Below are positions 17,727 through 26,807 of a stretch of DNA of 64,000 nucleotides, one piece after another. The notes beneath the pieces are model-generated. The model was not told the origin of the DNA and searched no databases. It worked only from the letters and a program-made list of their open reading frames with translations. The position numbers were made by a program, and so were the translations under genes. Each line of letters starts with the position of its first letter. Positions within the stretch are counted from its first letter, which is position 1. The stretch is from Synechococcus sp. CBW1107 (GTDB lineage Bacteria; Cyanobacteriota; Cyanobacteriia; PCC-6307; Cyanobiaceae): assembly GCF_015841355.1 (NCBI RefSeq), contig NZ_CP064908.1:868001-932000 (forward strand). Direction: 5' to 3'.

Positions 17727-19097
17727 TCAGCCCGGGGATTGCAGCACCGCCGCATAGAACCCGTCGCCAGCCTGGGGCGCCGGCCAGTGCTGCTGCTGGG
17801 AGAGCAGCCGCCAGCCGGCATGCTCCGCCAGGAAGCCAGCGATCAGGGCACTGTTCTCGCCGGGGTGCACGGTGCAGGTGGCGTACACCAGCCGGCCGGC
17901 GGGAGCCAGCAGCGGCAGCATCGCCTCCAGCAGGCTGCGCTGCAGGGCCACCAGCTCGCTGATGCCGGCCGGCGTCATGCGCCAGCGGGCATCGGGGTGG
18001 CGGGCCAGGGTGCCCAGGCCCGAGCAGGGGGCATCGAGCAGGATGCGATCGAAGGGCAGGCCGCCGATGGCTCCGGGAACGGCGGCATCGGCGGTGAGCG
18101 GCTCGATCGCGCTCAGGCCCAGACGGCGGGCGTTGTCGCGCAGGCGGCGCAGGCGGCCTTCGGAGCGGTCGACCGCCACCACGGTGCCGGCATCACCGAT
18201 CAGCTCCGCCAGGTGGGTGCTCTTGCCGCCGGGGGCGGCGCAGGCATCGAGCAGCCGCTCCCCGGGCTGGGGATCGAGCAGGGGGGCGATCGTCTGGGCC
18301 GTGCGGTCCTGGACACTCCAGTGACCGTCGGCGTAGCCGGGCAGGGAGCGCAGATCACCGCTGCGGCCCCCGAGGCTGAGACCCCAGGGCAGGCCGGGCA
18401 GGGGTTCGGCGCTGACGCCGGCGGCGGCGAGGGCCTCGATCACCTGCTCGCGGCTGACGCGCAGGTGGTTCACGCGCAGATCCAGGGCGGGGGGCTGGTT
18501 GGCCGCCAGGGCGAAGGCCTCGGCCCCTTCCGGCGGCAGCCACTCCAGCAGCCCGGCGGCCAGCCAGGGGGGCAGGGAGCCGCGCAGGGCCAGGGAGGCG
18601 GCGGGATCAGCGGGAACAGGGAGGGGCTCCCAGGGGGCGGCGCCGGCGGCCAGGGGCTGCCGCCGGCGCAGGCAGGCCCGCAGCAGGCCGTTCACCACCG
18701 GCGCCAGCCGGGCCAGGCCATCACGCTTGGCGATCTCGACGGTGGTGCTCACCGCCGCCGAGGCCGGCACCCGGGCCGTGAACAGCAGCTGGTAGAGGCC
18801 GAGGTGCAGCAACCAGCGCAGCGGCGGCGGCTGACGCTCGGCGCTCACCTTGCCGAGGGCATCGATCCAGCCATCGAGCAGGGCCCGCTGGCGGATGGCG
18901 CCGCAGGCCAGCTCCGTGGCCAGGCCGCGATCGGCGGGCGCCAGGGGGGAACGGCGCAGCTCCCGTTCCAGGGCGAGGTCGGTGTAGGCGCCGGCCGCAA
19001 CGGCCTGCAGCACGCGCCAGGCCACGCGCCGGGCCTCCAGCCCGATCGCGGCGGGGTCCGGGGACGGCGTGGCTGGGGCGGCTGAGGTGGCGCTCAA
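17727..19097 (-). CDS. rsmB: 16S rRNA m5C967 methyltransferase (RsmB/Sun)
   Basis: 456 residues. N-terminal NusB-like domain ('RRVAWRVLQAVAAGAYTDLALERELR'), then the SAM methyltransferase domain with 'LLDACAAPGGKSTHLAEL', catalytic 'LLDAPCSGLGTLARHPD' and 'VYATCTVHPGENSALI'. The two cysteines of the m5C mechanism are in 'APCSG' and 'ATCT'. A TTG start at 19097 overlaps the stop of the upstream alkyltransferase-like gene by 3 nt (TTGA), suggesting translational coupling. Confidence 0.93.
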   Translation of the reverse strand: MSATSAAPATPSPDPAAIGLEARRVAWRVLQAVAAGAYTDLALERELRRSPLAPADRGLATELACGAIRQRALLDGWIDALGKVSAERQPPPLRWLLHLGLYQLLFTARVPASAAVSTTVEIAKRDGLARLAPVVNGLLRACLRRRQPLAAGAAPWEPLPVPADPAASLALRGSLPPWLAAGLLEWLPPEGAEAFALAANQPPALDLRVNHLRVSREQVIEALAAAGVSAEPLPGLPWGLSLGGRSGDLRSLPGYADGHWSVQDRTAQTIAPLLDPQPGERLLDACAAPGGKSTHLAELIGDAGTVVAVDRSEGRLRRLRDNARRLGLSAIEPLTADAAVPGAIGGLPFDRILLDAPCSGLGTLARHPDARWRMTPAGISELVALQRSLLEAMLPLLAPAGRLVYATCTVHPGENSALIAGFLAEHAGWRLLSQQQHWPAPQAGDGFYAAVLQSPG

Positions 19098-19432
19098 ACG
19101 GCGGGGGGCGGCGGTCTCCAGAGATAGCGCCGCAGCGGCAGACGGCCCTGCTCATCCACCGGAATGCCCTCACCGATCAGCAGCTGCCGCTGCATCCAGT
19201 CGCTGCCTTCGCGGGAGGGGCTGAGGCTGATGCAGCCGCGGGCATTGACGATCCGGTGCCAGGGGACCTCCGAGGGCAGGGGCAGGCGACGCAGGGCCCA
19301 GCCCACCTGGCGGGCGCAGCCGTAGGCGCCGATCCACTCGGCGATCTGGCCGTAGGTGGCGAGCCGGCCGGCGGGAACAAGCATCACGGCCTCCCACACC
19401 CGCTGATCGAAGCCCGGAGTGCCATCAACCAT
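19094..19432 (-). CDS. Alkyltransferase-like (ATL) DNA-binding protein, MGMT family without active Cys
   Basis: 112 residues from ATG 19432 ('MVDGTPGFDQRVWEAVMLVPAG'). The MGMT helix-turn-helix and 'TYGQIAEWIGAYGCARQVGWAL' are present. The active-site motif reads 'PWHRIVNARG': the alkyl-acceptor Cys of PCHRV is Trp. Such ATL proteins bind O6-alkylguanine and pass lesions to nucleotide excision repair. An upstream in-frame ATG (19474) would add 14 residues that do not resemble the family. Confidence 0.85.
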   Translation of the reverse strand: MVDGTPGFDQRVWEAVMLVPAGRLATYGQIAEWIGAYGCARQVGWALRRLPLPSEVPWHRIVNARGCISLSPSREGSDWMQRQLLIGEGIPVDEQGRLPLRRYLWRPPPPAV

Positions 19433-19562
19433 GACAAGGGCTGACCGGAGGGAGCGGCGGGAAGATCCTGTCATCAGCCCTGGCGGACGGCCGATCGGAG
19501 CGGACCGATCACGGCCATAGAACGGAGTCACAACTCCCTTCGAGCCCCCTTCACGGGCCACC

Positions 19563-20681
19563 ATGATGCACAGCAACAGCAGAATCAGCCGCAGCGCCTG
19601 GGGGCTGAAGCTGGGGGCCGCCGGCCTCGCCCTGACGCTCTCGGGCTGCGGCCTGGTGCGCGCCACCGCCGAGGCGCCGTCGGCGAGAGTCGCGGCCGCC
19701 ACGCTGCCCGCACCGGCCGCCAGGGCGGAGGCGATCGAGCCCAGCTCCTGCGCCGCGGGCCGCCAGAGCGCCGAGGAGGTGTTCCGCTCGGCCCGGGACG
19801 GGGTGGCGGTGGTGTCAACGGGCAGCGGCCTGGGCAGCGCCTTCGTGGTGGCCCAGCAGAACGGCATGACCTATCTGGCCACCAATGCCCACGTGGTGGA
19901 CGGCAGCGAGGTGGTGCGGCTGAAGTGGGTGGACGGCAGCAGCGACCGGGCCCGGGTGGTGGCGCGCGGATCGGGCGAGGCACCCACCAGCGACCTGGCG
20001 CTGCTGGCGGTGGAAGGCCAGCGCGGCAAGGTGCTGCGCATGCGCGATCAGTCGTCGGCGGTGGGCCAGGAGGTGTTCGTGATCGGTGCCCCGAAGGGCC
20101 TGGAGTTCAGCCTCAGCCGCGGTGTGGTGAGCAGCCTGCGCGGCAACGACCAGATCCTGCAGATCGATGCGGCGGTGAACCCGGGCAACTCCGGCGGGCC
20201 GGTGCTGGATGCGGGCAACTGCGTGGCCGGGATCGCCACCTTCAAGTTCGGCGACAGCGAGGGGCTGAACTTCGCGGTGTCGTCGCAGGTGGTGCGCGAG
20301 TTCCTGGCGCAGCTGCCGGCGAAGGGCCAATCAGAGACCGCCCGCGGGCCCGAGACCGCTCGTGGCCCTGAGACCGACAGCGACGACGACACGGTCTGCC
20401 TGTTCCGCGCCGCGGGCGGTGAGGAGGAGCAGATCCCCTGCCGCATCAACCGCGTGAGCGGCCGCAACGGCGGCACCCTCTACGACCTGGCCTGGGCCGA
20501 TGGCTCCCGCAACGCCTATGCCTTCTTCCGCGACGGGCGCGTGGCGATCCGCGCCGAGGACGAGGGCGGCCGGGCTCGCAACGATGAGGGCACCTTCCGC
20601 CGCTTCGAGGGGGGTGTGGCGGTGCGCAGCAGCGGCGACAGCCTCGCCTTCATCCCCGGGCTGGATCCGGTGCTGAACTGA
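19563..20681 (+). CDS. Trypsin-like serine protease, predicted lipoprotein
   Basis: 372 residues. A lipobox 'LTLSGC' at ~25-30 predicts a lipid-anchored protein. The HtrA/Deg-like protease fold has His in 'TNAHVVDGS', Asp in 'TSDLALL' and Ser in 'NPGNSGGPVL'. No PDZ domain follows. Instead there is a linker with a perfect short repeat (ETARGP twice, 'ETD') and a ~95-residue C-terminal module with two Cys ('TVCLFRAA', 'IPCRINRVS'). It likely acts in periplasm or outer membrane. Substrate unknown. Confidence 0.85.
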   Translation: MMHSNSRISRSAWGLKLGAAGLALTLSGCGLVRATAEAPSARVAAATLPAPAARAEAIEPSSCAAGRQSAEEVFRSARDGVAVVSTGSGLGSAFVVAQQNGMTYLATNAHVVDGSEVVRLKWVDGSSDRARVVARGSGEAPTSDLALLAVEGQRGKVLRMRDQSSAVGQEVFVIGAPKGLEFSLSRGVVSSLRGNDQILQIDAAVNPGNSGGPVLDAGNCVAGIATFKFGDSEGLNFAVSSQVVREFLAQLPAKGQSETARGPETARGPETDSDDDTVCLFRAAGGEEEQIPCRINRVSGRNGGTLYDLAWADGSRNAYAFFRDGRVAIRAEDEGGRARNDEGTFRRFEGGVAVRSSGDSLAFIPGLDPVLN

Positions 20682-20701
20682 GCGCAGCCCGCACCGCGCC
20701 C

Positions 20702-21391
20702 ATGCCCCTGCTGCCCCGCCGCTTCGAGCGGATCCGCGCCGTGCTCGACCGGCGCATGGCCGATCTCACGGTGGTGCTGGAGGCGGTGGACAAGCCTCAC
20801 AACCTCTCGGCGATCCTGCGTAGCTGCGATGCGGTGGGGGTGCTGGAGGCCCATGTGGTGAGCCTCAAGGGCCGACCGCGCACCTTCAACAGCACCGCCC
20901 AGGGCAGCCAGAAGTGGGTGCCGCTGCGCCCCCACGAGCGGGTGGAGGAGGTGCTGGGCCAGCTGAAGCAGCGGGGCTTCCGGCTCTACGGCACCCAGCT
21001 GGGCACCGAGGCCGTGGACTACCGCCAGTGCGACTTCCGCGGCCCCACGGCCTTCCTGCTGGGGGCGGAGAAGTGGGGCCTGAGCGAAGCGGCGGCGGCG
21101 ATGGTGGATCAGGCCCTGTTCATCCCCACCGGCGGCATGGTGCAGTCGCTGAATGTGTCGGTGGCGGCGGCGGTGCTGCTGTTCGAGGCGCTGCGGCAGC
21201 GGCAGGCGGCGGGTCTGGTGCCCGAGGCCGGTGAAGGGCTGCCGCCCGGGGCCCGCGACGGGCTGCTGTTCGAGTGGGCCTACCCGCAGGTGGCGGAGTG
21301 GTGCCGGCGCCAGGGGCGCCCCTATCCTGCGCTCACGGCCGAGGGGGAGATCAGCGAGGAGCTGCCCCGCAGCCTGAAGCTGCGCTGCTGA
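20702..21391 (+). CDS. trmH: tRNA (guanosine-2'-O)-methyltransferase TrmH
   Basis: 229 residues, the usual length. It begins 'MPLLPRRFERIRAVLDRRMADLTVVLEAVDKPHNLSAILRSCDAVGV', then the SPOUT motifs 'FLLGAEKWGLSEAA' and 'IPTGGMVQSLNVSVAAAVLLFEAL', diagnostic of TrmH, which methylates the 2'-OH of G18 in tRNA. It starts 20 bp after the protease gene. Confidence 0.93.
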   Translation: MPLLPRRFERIRAVLDRRMADLTVVLEAVDKPHNLSAILRSCDAVGVLEAHVVSLKGRPRTFNSTAQGSQKWVPLRPHERVEEVLGQLKQRGFRLYGTQLGTEAVDYRQCDFRGPTAFLLGAEKWGLSEAAAAMVDQALFIPTGGMVQSLNVSVAAAVLLFEALRQRQAAGLVPEAGEGLPPGARDGLLFEWAYPQVAEWCRRQGRPYPALTAEGEISEELPRSLKLRC

Positions 21392-21421
21392 GGCCGGCGG
21401 CGGCGAACGTCTGGCGGCGGC

Positions 21422-21697
21422 TCAGAAGGGGATCAGCACGTCGTCGCGGCTGGCCAGCGGCACGGCCGCCTGGCCGTTGTAGGCCCGGGGCAGCCAGAGG
21501 GCGACGCCCACGCCAAGGATCTCCAGCGCCAGCGGCCGCGCCACCAGCAGCACCACCGCCAGCGCACCGAGGGCCAGCAGGCGCTCGAGCAGGCCGATGA
21601 CGTCGTCGCCGTTGGCGCTGCCCAGCAGCCAGAGCAACACGGAGAACGCCAGCAGCAGGAGGGTGAGCCAGGGGGGCATCGAGGCAACGAAGACCAC
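21422..21697 (-). CDS. Small membrane protein, unknown
   Basis: 91 residues from GTG 21697, or 85 from ATG 21679. A purine-rich AGGGGA directly abuts the GTG, so the start is uncertain. Two hydrophobic helices (~8-27 and ~38-60), then a soluble end 'YNGQAAVPLASRDDVLIPF'. It is convergent with trmH. No family recognised. Confidence 0.55.
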   Translation of the reverse strand: MVFVASMPPWLTLLLLAFSVLLWLLGSANGDDVIGLLERLLALGALAVVLLVARPLALEILGVGVALWLPRAYNGQAAVPLASRDDVLIPF

Positions 21698-21777
21698 TCC
21701 CCTGTCTTACACGGCTGGAGGGTCCGGCGCAGCCGCTGAGTCCGAATACGGACAGGCCGAGCGAACCAACCCCAGGC

Positions 21778-22659
21778 CTAGGCCCCGCGCCCCCCATCGC
21801 CGCCACTCACCCAGGCCTCCAGCCCTTCCCCCAGGAATGAGAGCCCCAGCACCAGCACGAACATGGCCAGACCGGGGTAGAGGGCGGTCCACCAGATGCC
21901 GGTGGGCACGGCGGTGAGGGCCTGCTGGAGGTCGCCGCCCCACTCGGGGATGGTTTCCGGCAGGCCGAGGCCGAGGAAGCCGAGGCCCCCGAGCACCAGC
22001 ACCGCATCGGCGGCGTTGAGGGTGAGCAGCACCGGCACCGAGGTGATCACGTTGCGGAAGAGATACCGGCGCAGGATCCAGAGCGGTCCGGCCCCGAGGG
22101 TGCGGGCGGCATCGATGTAGAGCTCGGCCTTCACCTGGGCGGTCTGGTTGCGCACCACCCGGAAGTACTGGGGGATGTACACCACGCAGAGGGCGGCGGC
22201 GGCATTGGGCAGGCCCCGGCCCAGCAGGAAGGCCAGCACCACCGAGAGCAGCAGCACCGGCAGGGTGTAGAGGGTGTCCATCAGCAGCACCAGCACCCGG
22301 TCGAACCAGCCGCCGAGGTAGCCGCTGAGCATCCCCAGGGGCACGCCGATCACCAGGGCCACCACCAGCGCCAGCAGCACCACCTGCAGCGCCACGCCGG
22401 CGCCGGAGAGGGTGCGCACGCAGACGTCGCGCCCGAGCCGGTCGGTGCCGCACCAGTGCTGCAGCGACGGGGTGGCGTAGATCGGATTCTCCAGGCCGCT
22501 GTTGGGGTCGGCCAGCAGGCCCAGGTGGATCAGCAGCGGCGTGAGCAGGGCGATCAGCCCGTAGACCAGCACGATCACGAGCCCCCAGCGGGCCATGCGA
22601 CCGGAGAGGTCGGTGGGCCGCCAACGGCGCAGAAGCCCGGAGCTCGGCTGGGTGGTCAT
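21778..22659 (-). CDS. ABC transporter permease, peptide/nickel type (DppC/OppC family)
   Basis: 293 residues. N-terminal helix, then 'HWCGTDRLGRDVCVRTLSGAGVAL', which is the GTD-x-LGRD signature of DppC-type permeases. The EAA loop reads 'ELYIDAARTLGAGPLWILRRYLFRNV'. Five to six helices. It forms an inner-membrane pore with a DppB-like partner. No ATPase, DppB or binding-protein gene is adjacent, so the partners are encoded elsewhere. Confidence 0.88.
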   Translation of the reverse strand: MTTQPSSGLLRRWRPTDLSGRMARWGLVIVLVYGLIALLTPLLIHLGLLADPNSGLENPIYATPSLQHWCGTDRLGRDVCVRTLSGAGVALQVVLLALVVALVIGVPLGMLSGYLGGWFDRVLVLLMDTLYTLPVLLLSVVLAFLLGRGLPNAAAALCVVYIPQYFRVVRNQTAQVKAELYIDAARTLGAGPLWILRRYLFRNVITSVPVLLTLNAADAVLVLGGLGFLGLGLPETIPEWGGDLQQALTAVPTGIWWTALYPGLAMFVLVLGLSFLGEGLEAWVSGGDGGRGA

Positions 22660-22745
22660 CGGCGGCGAGCCTCGGCGTGGCCAGTCTGGGGCAGCGGCTG
22701 CGGTCCTTAGGGTGAGCGCGGTGACGTCCCGCGAGAGCCGGCCCC

Positions 22746-23657
22746 TTGACGCGCTCCCCCCTCCAACCGGTGATCGCGGCGATCGGGGGTGTGCTGCTGG
22801 GCAAGGAGCGGGCGGTGAAGCTGGCGCTGGCCTGCCTGCTCGCCCGCGGCCATCTGCTGATCGAGGACCTGCCGGGGGTGGGCAAGAGCACGCTGGCGGA
22901 GGCGCTGGCCCGCAGCTTCGGTCTGGGCTTCAAGCGGGTGAGCTTCACCAGCGATCTGCTGCCGGCCGACCTCACCGGCATCAACGTGTTCGAGCCGGCC
23001 AGCGCCGGCTTCCGCTTCCACCCCGGCCCCCTGTTCAGCGAGGTGCTGCTGGCCGATGAGATCAACCGGGCCAGCCCCCGCACCCAGAGCGCCCTGCTGG
23101 AGGCGATGGCGGCAGGACGGGTGAGCGTGGACGGCACCAGCCACCCGCTGCCGGATCCGTTCCTGGTGATCGCCACCCAGAACGGTCTGGATCAGGGCGG
23201 CACGGCACCGCTGCCGGAATCGCAGCTCGACCGCTTCCTCATGCGCCTGAGCCTGGGGTTTCCGGAGCGGGCGGCGGAGCAGGCGCTGCTCACGGGAGCG
23301 GGCGGCCATCCCGACACGATCGCCACCGGCCTGGGACCGGCGGATCTGCTGGCCCTGCAGCGGCAGGCGGCCGGCCAGCACTGCAGCGAAGCCCTGATCG
23401 ACTACGTGCTCGATCTGCTGGCCCGCAGCCGCGTCAGCGGGATGGGCGGGATGCCGCTGTCGCCGCGGGCGGGGCTGGGGCTGCTGGCGGCGGCCCGGGC
23501 CTGGTCGCTGCTGGAGGGCCGCGACCACGTGCTCCCCGACGACGTGCAGGCGGTGCTGACGCCGGTGTGCGAGCACCGGCTGGACGGGGGCCAGCCCCGC
23601 AACGAGCCGGGCGAACTGAGCCGGGAGCTGCGGCGCGGGGTGGATGGACTTCGGTGA
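22746..23657 (+). CDS. MoxR-family AAA+ ATPase
   Basis: 303 residues, TTG start. Walker A 'LPGVGKSTLAEAL', the MoxR-specific 'FTSDLLPADLTGINVF', Walker B 'LLADEINRASPRTQSALLEAM', sensor 1 'FLVIATQNG' and 'LPESQLDRFLM'. MoxR proteins act with DUF58 (and VWA) proteins in assembly or cofactor insertion. It overlaps the DUF58 gene by 14 bp and starts an operon of three. Confidence 0.92.
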   Translation: MTRSPLQPVIAAIGGVLLGKERAVKLALACLLARGHLLIEDLPGVGKSTLAEALARSFGLGFKRVSFTSDLLPADLTGINVFEPASAGFRFHPGPLFSEVLLADEINRASPRTQSALLEAMAAGRVSVDGTSHPLPDPFLVIATQNGLDQGGTAPLPESQLDRFLMRLSLGFPERAAEQALLTGAGGHPDTIATGLGPADLLALQRQAAGQHCSEALIDYVLDLLARSRVSGMGGMPLSPRAGLGLLAAARAWSLLEGRDHVLPDDVQAVLTPVCEHRLDGGQPRNEPGELSRELRRGVDGLR

Positions 23658-24549
23658 GCCGCTGCGGGGGGAGCGGGTGCGGCTGGGGCTGCGCACGCTC
23701 TACATCGTGCCGACGCGCTTCGGCTGGCTGTGGCTGGCGGGGGCGGGACTGCTGCAGGTGGTGGGCATCCAGCTGCAGCGCAACGGTCCGCTGCTGCTGA
23801 GTTTCCTGATGCTGGCGCTGCTGCTGCTGGCGCTGCACCTCACCCACTTCAACCTGATGGGGCTGGAGCTGCGCTGCGGCCAGCCGGCACCGGGCTTCGC
23901 CGACGACCTGCTGGCCTACCCGCTCCAGCTGCGCTGCCGGGGCCGCTGTGAGGGGCTGGAGCTGCGCTTCGGGGAGGGGCCGATCAGCCGGCCCGGGGCC
24001 CTGACGGCGGGGGAACACGGGCTGAGCGTGCCATGGCGGGCCAGCCGGCGGGGGCGGCAGCAGCCGGGCCGGCTGGGGATCCGCACCACGGCGCCCCTGG
24101 GGCTGTTCGTCTGCTGGACCCGCTGGGATCCACCGGTGGCGCAGCTGGTGTGGCCGGCACGGGTGGCGGGCCCGGTGGCCGAGGTAGGGCGGCAGACGCC
24201 GGGGGCCGAGGCCACGGCGGTGGCCGCCGCCACGGGCAGCGCCGACTGGCACGACGTGCGGCCCCACCGGCCCGAGGACAGCCAGGGGCGGCTGGCCTGG
24301 AAGCTGCTGGCGGCCGGACGGGGCCGGCACACCAAGACCTTCCGCTCCGACGCAGAACCGGCCCCGTTGCTGACGGTGGCGGCGACGCTGCCGCTGGAGC
24401 AGGCGCTGGAACACCTGAGCGAGCGGATCTGGCGCTGCCAGCGCGAAGGCCAGGCCTGGGGGCTGGTGGCCGGCGGGCTAGTGCTGGCGGAAGGCCGGGG
24501 GATGGGGCACCGCGACCGCTGCCTGGAGGCGCTGGCCCTGTGGCGCTGA
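23644..24549 (+). CDS. DUF58 domain protein
   Basis: 301 residues. An N-terminal pair of helices (~25-65, 'FGWLWLAGAGLLQVVG' and 'LLLSFLMLALLLLALHL'), then a soluble part with a short DUF58 motif 'ADWHDVRPHRPEDSQGRLAWKLLAAGRG'. The usual 'G...R.Y..GD..R.I.W' motif is represented by 'VRPHRPEDSQGRLAW'. Partner of the upstream MoxR and downstream transglutaminase in a conserved three-gene order. Confidence 0.85.
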   Translation: MDFGEPLRGERVRLGLRTLYIVPTRFGWLWLAGAGLLQVVGIQLQRNGPLLLSFLMLALLLLALHLTHFNLMGLELRCGQPAPGFADDLLAYPLQLRCRGRCEGLELRFGEGPISRPGALTAGEHGLSVPWRASRRGRQQPGRLGIRTTAPLGLFVCWTRWDPPVAQLVWPARVAGPVAEVGRQTPGAEATAVAAATGSADWHDVRPHRPEDSQGRLAWKLLAAGRGRHTKTFRSDAEPAPLLTVAATLPLEQALEHLSERIWRCQREGQAWGLVAGGLVLAEGRGMGHRDRCLEALALWR

Positions 24550-26441
24550 GGGGCGCCCGCCACTGGCGCCAGTGGCGCAGCTGGCAGGGTCTGGCGCTGG
24601 CGCTGCTGGCGGCGGGCCTGCCGGGACTGGAGGGGGGCAGCCTGGCCTGGATGACGGCGGCGATGCTGGGCCTGGCGGCCCTGAAGCTGCTGGAGGCCAG
24701 GAGCCTGGGCGAGCGGAGGCTGGTGGCGCTGCTGCAGCTGATCGTGGCTGGGCTGCTGGCGGCGCAGCGGCCGGAGCTGGGGCCGACGCTGCTGCAGGGG
24801 GCCGCCACGATCGCGGCGCTGGCGGGGCTGCTGGCGCTGGAGCTGGATGCGGGGCTGAACGCCCGGGCCCTGCTCAGCCGCAGCCTGCAGGTGGCCCTGG
24901 CGGCGCTGCCGATGGCACTGCTGCTGCTGGTGCTGGCGCCGCGGCTGGATCCGCTCGTTCCGCTGCCGGCGCCGGATGACCGGGTGGCCCAGACGGGTCT
25001 GAGCGCCGACCTGGATCCGGGCGGGATCGCGCGGCTGGCCACGAACGACGCGCCGGCGGCACGGCTGGCCTTCGCGGCGGGGGGTCCGCCGCCGCCGGCG
25101 GAGCGCTACTGGCGGGTGCTGGTGCACGAGCGCTTCGATGGCCGCAGCTGGCAACGGGGCGAGCGGCGGCTGGAGGGTGACACGATCCCGCTGCCGCCGG
25201 CCGCGGGGCCGGCCACGCAGCTGTGGCTGATGGAGCCGAGCCGGTTCACGGCGGTGCCGTGGGACGGAACCTCGCGGGCGCCGGCTGGCGGTGACGGGGC
25301 CCTGCGGCTGCACCGGAGCGGCGAGCTGCTGTTGCGGCAGGCGGCGGCCGAGCGGCGCACCTACCGCCTGGCGGGGAAGGAGATGACCGGCAGCTGGCGA
25401 CAGCTGCCGCCCGCTCCGGTGGATCTGGCCTTCCCCGCGGGCCGGCAGCCGCGGCTGGAGACCCTGGGCCAGAGCTGGGCGGCGCTGCCGAGCGCCGAGG
25501 CGCGGCTGGCGGCGGCGGAGCGCTGGTTCCGCGGCCAGCCCTTCCGCTACACCCTCAACCCCGGAGCCCTGCCCGAAACCGCCGGCCTGGATGCGTTCCT
25601 GTTCGAGCGGCGGGAGGGCTTCTGCGGGCACTACGCCAGCGCCTACACGGCCCTGATGCGAGCGGCGGGGGTGCCGGCGCGGGCGGTGAGCGGCTACCTG
25701 GGCGGCACCTGGGTGGAGCCGCTGAGCGGCAGCCCGTTCCTCGATGTGCGCCAGAGCAACGCCCATGCCTGGAGCGAGGTGTGGCTGCCAGGGGAAGGCT
25801 GGCGGCGGGTGGATCCCACCACCTGGGCGGGGGGCGGCGGCGGTGCCGTGACGGCGGCCGCGGCGGCCCGCACCAGCTGGTGGACCTGGGGGCAGCGGCA
25901 GTGGTGGGGGCTGGATGTGGCCTGGAGCCGCTGGTGGCTGGGCTTCGATCGCGCCGAGCAGGAGACCTTGCTGCAGCGGCTGCTGGGCGAGCGGCGCGAG
26001 TGGCTGGGGCTGCTGCTGCTGCTGGCGGTGGGGCTGGCCCTGGCCGGCGGTCTGGCCCTGCTGGCGGCGCTGCAGCGGCATGGCGGCGACCCGGTGCGGC
26101 GACGACTGGAGTGGGCGCTGATGCCCCTGCGACGCGGCGGCCTGGAGCCGGAGGCGGGCGAAAGCCTGGAGCACTTCTGCCGGCGGGCCGGGGCAGAGCG
26201 CCCGGAGCTGGCGGCGGGACTGGCGGAGCTGGCGGCGAGCTACCAGAGCCTGCGCTTCGCACCGCCGGAGGCTGGGGGAAGCAACAGCCGGGCGCGGCTC
26301 GCACGGGCGGCGCGACGCCTTCGGCGCAGAACCACTCTCACCGTTCAGCCATGGAAGCAGATGGGCGCTGGCAGCAGCGGTTCTCGAACTATTGCAGGGC
26401 CCTGGAGCAGCTGGAAGGGTTTTTCGAACCGCCAGCCCTGA
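24540..26441 (+). CDS. Membrane transglutaminase-like protein (TgpA/DUF3488 family)
   Basis: 633 residues from GTG 24540, which overlaps the DUF58 stop by 10 bp. About six N-terminal helices, then a periplasmic transglutaminase-like domain with Cys in 'REGFCGHYASAYTALMRAAGVPARAV', His in 'SNAHAWSEVWL' and Asp in 'GWRRVDPTTW'. A further helix (~'LGLLLLLAVGLALAGGLALLAAL') and a DUF4129-like end 'SLEHFCRRAGAERPELAAGLAELAASYQSLRF' follow. The last ~35 residues, after 'ARRLRRRT', do not look native: they overlap the next gene out of frame, as if the original stop was lost when foreign DNA joined here. Confidence 0.88.
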   Translation: MALRGARHWRQWRSWQGLALALLAAGLPGLEGGSLAWMTAAMLGLAALKLLEARSLGERRLVALLQLIVAGLLAAQRPELGPTLLQGAATIAALAGLLALELDAGLNARALLSRSLQVALAALPMALLLLVLAPRLDPLVPLPAPDDRVAQTGLSADLDPGGIARLATNDAPAARLAFAAGGPPPPAERYWRVLVHERFDGRSWQRGERRLEGDTIPLPPAAGPATQLWLMEPSRFTAVPWDGTSRAPAGGDGALRLHRSGELLLRQAAAERRTYRLAGKEMTGSWRQLPPAPVDLAFPAGRQPRLETLGQSWAALPSAEARLAAAERWFRGQPFRYTLNPGALPETAGLDAFLFERREGFCGHYASAYTALMRAAGVPARAVSGYLGGTWVEPLSGSPFLDVRQSNAHAWSEVWLPGEGWRRVDPTTWAGGGGGAVTAAAAARTSWWTWGQRQWWGLDVAWSRWWLGFDRAEQETLLQRLLGERREWLGLLLLLAVGLALAGGLALLAALQRHGGDPVRRRLEWALMPLRRGGLEPEAGESLEHFCRRAGAERPELAAGLAELAASYQSLRFAPPEAGGSNSRARLARAARRLRRRTTLTVQPWKQMGAGSSGSRTIAGPWSSWKGFSNRQP

Positions 26442-26578
26442 ACGAACGTGAGGAGCAGGGCCTGATCAAGGCGTTCGAGACCACCCTCGAGCTGGGGTGG
26501 AACACCCTCCGTGATCTGCTGCGAAGTGAAGGCCTGGCCGATCAGCTGCGCACCACGCTCGAGAAGCGCCTGCCGTAA
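26351..26578 (+). CDS. Nucleotidyltransferase substrate-binding-like (HI0074/HEPN-type) protein, C-terminally shortened
   Basis: 75 residues from ATG 26351. 'RWQQRFSNYCRALEQLEGFF', 'NEREEQGLIKAFETTLELGWNTLRDLLRSEGL' matches the N-terminal half of HI0074-family proteins, the partner of minimal nucleotidyltransferases in toxin-antitoxin pairs. The family's second half with the 'RNxxxHxY' motif is absent, so the protein ends early and is probably a remnant. It overlaps the end of the transglutaminase gene by 91 bp in another frame and is followed by a partner fragment. Confidence 0.6.
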   Translation: MEADGRWQQRFSNYCRALEQLEGFFEPPALNEREEQGLIKAFETTLELGWNTLRDLLRSEGLADQLRTTLEKRLP

Positions 26579-26601
26579 CACAACCGGTGCCTGGGTTGCC
26601 C

Positions 26602-26760
26602 ATGGAGGCGATCGATGATCTGCTGCTGCCCTGGCAGGTGGATCTTTCGCTGGAAGCCCACCTGAACGAGGATCTGCGCGCCCATGTGGAGCGGGTGGGA
26701 CGGTGCCTGCTGAGCCGTGCGTCGAGACCAACCCCCTCGCCCCTGCCGCCAACGACATAG
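26602..26760 (+). pseudogene. C-terminal fragment of a minimal nucleotidyltransferase (MNT)
   Basis: 52 codons: 'MEAIDDLLLPWQVDLSLEAH' followed by 'LRAHVERVGRCLL'. This is the usual C-terminal end of MNT proteins ('DDLLLPWxVDLS... I.RVG'). The catalytic GSRxRG...SDxDL part is missing, so it is a relic. It is the natural partner of the HI0074-like fragment just upstream. Confidence 0.65.
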
Positions 26761-26807
26761 ACGCCGAGGATCACGGATCCAGGGCGGCGGGTCCTGCCCG
26801 CTGATGG

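Noticed and set aside
17739-19085. 448-residue open frame opposite rsmB
   Set aside because: Gly/Gln-rich shadow of rsmB with no motif.
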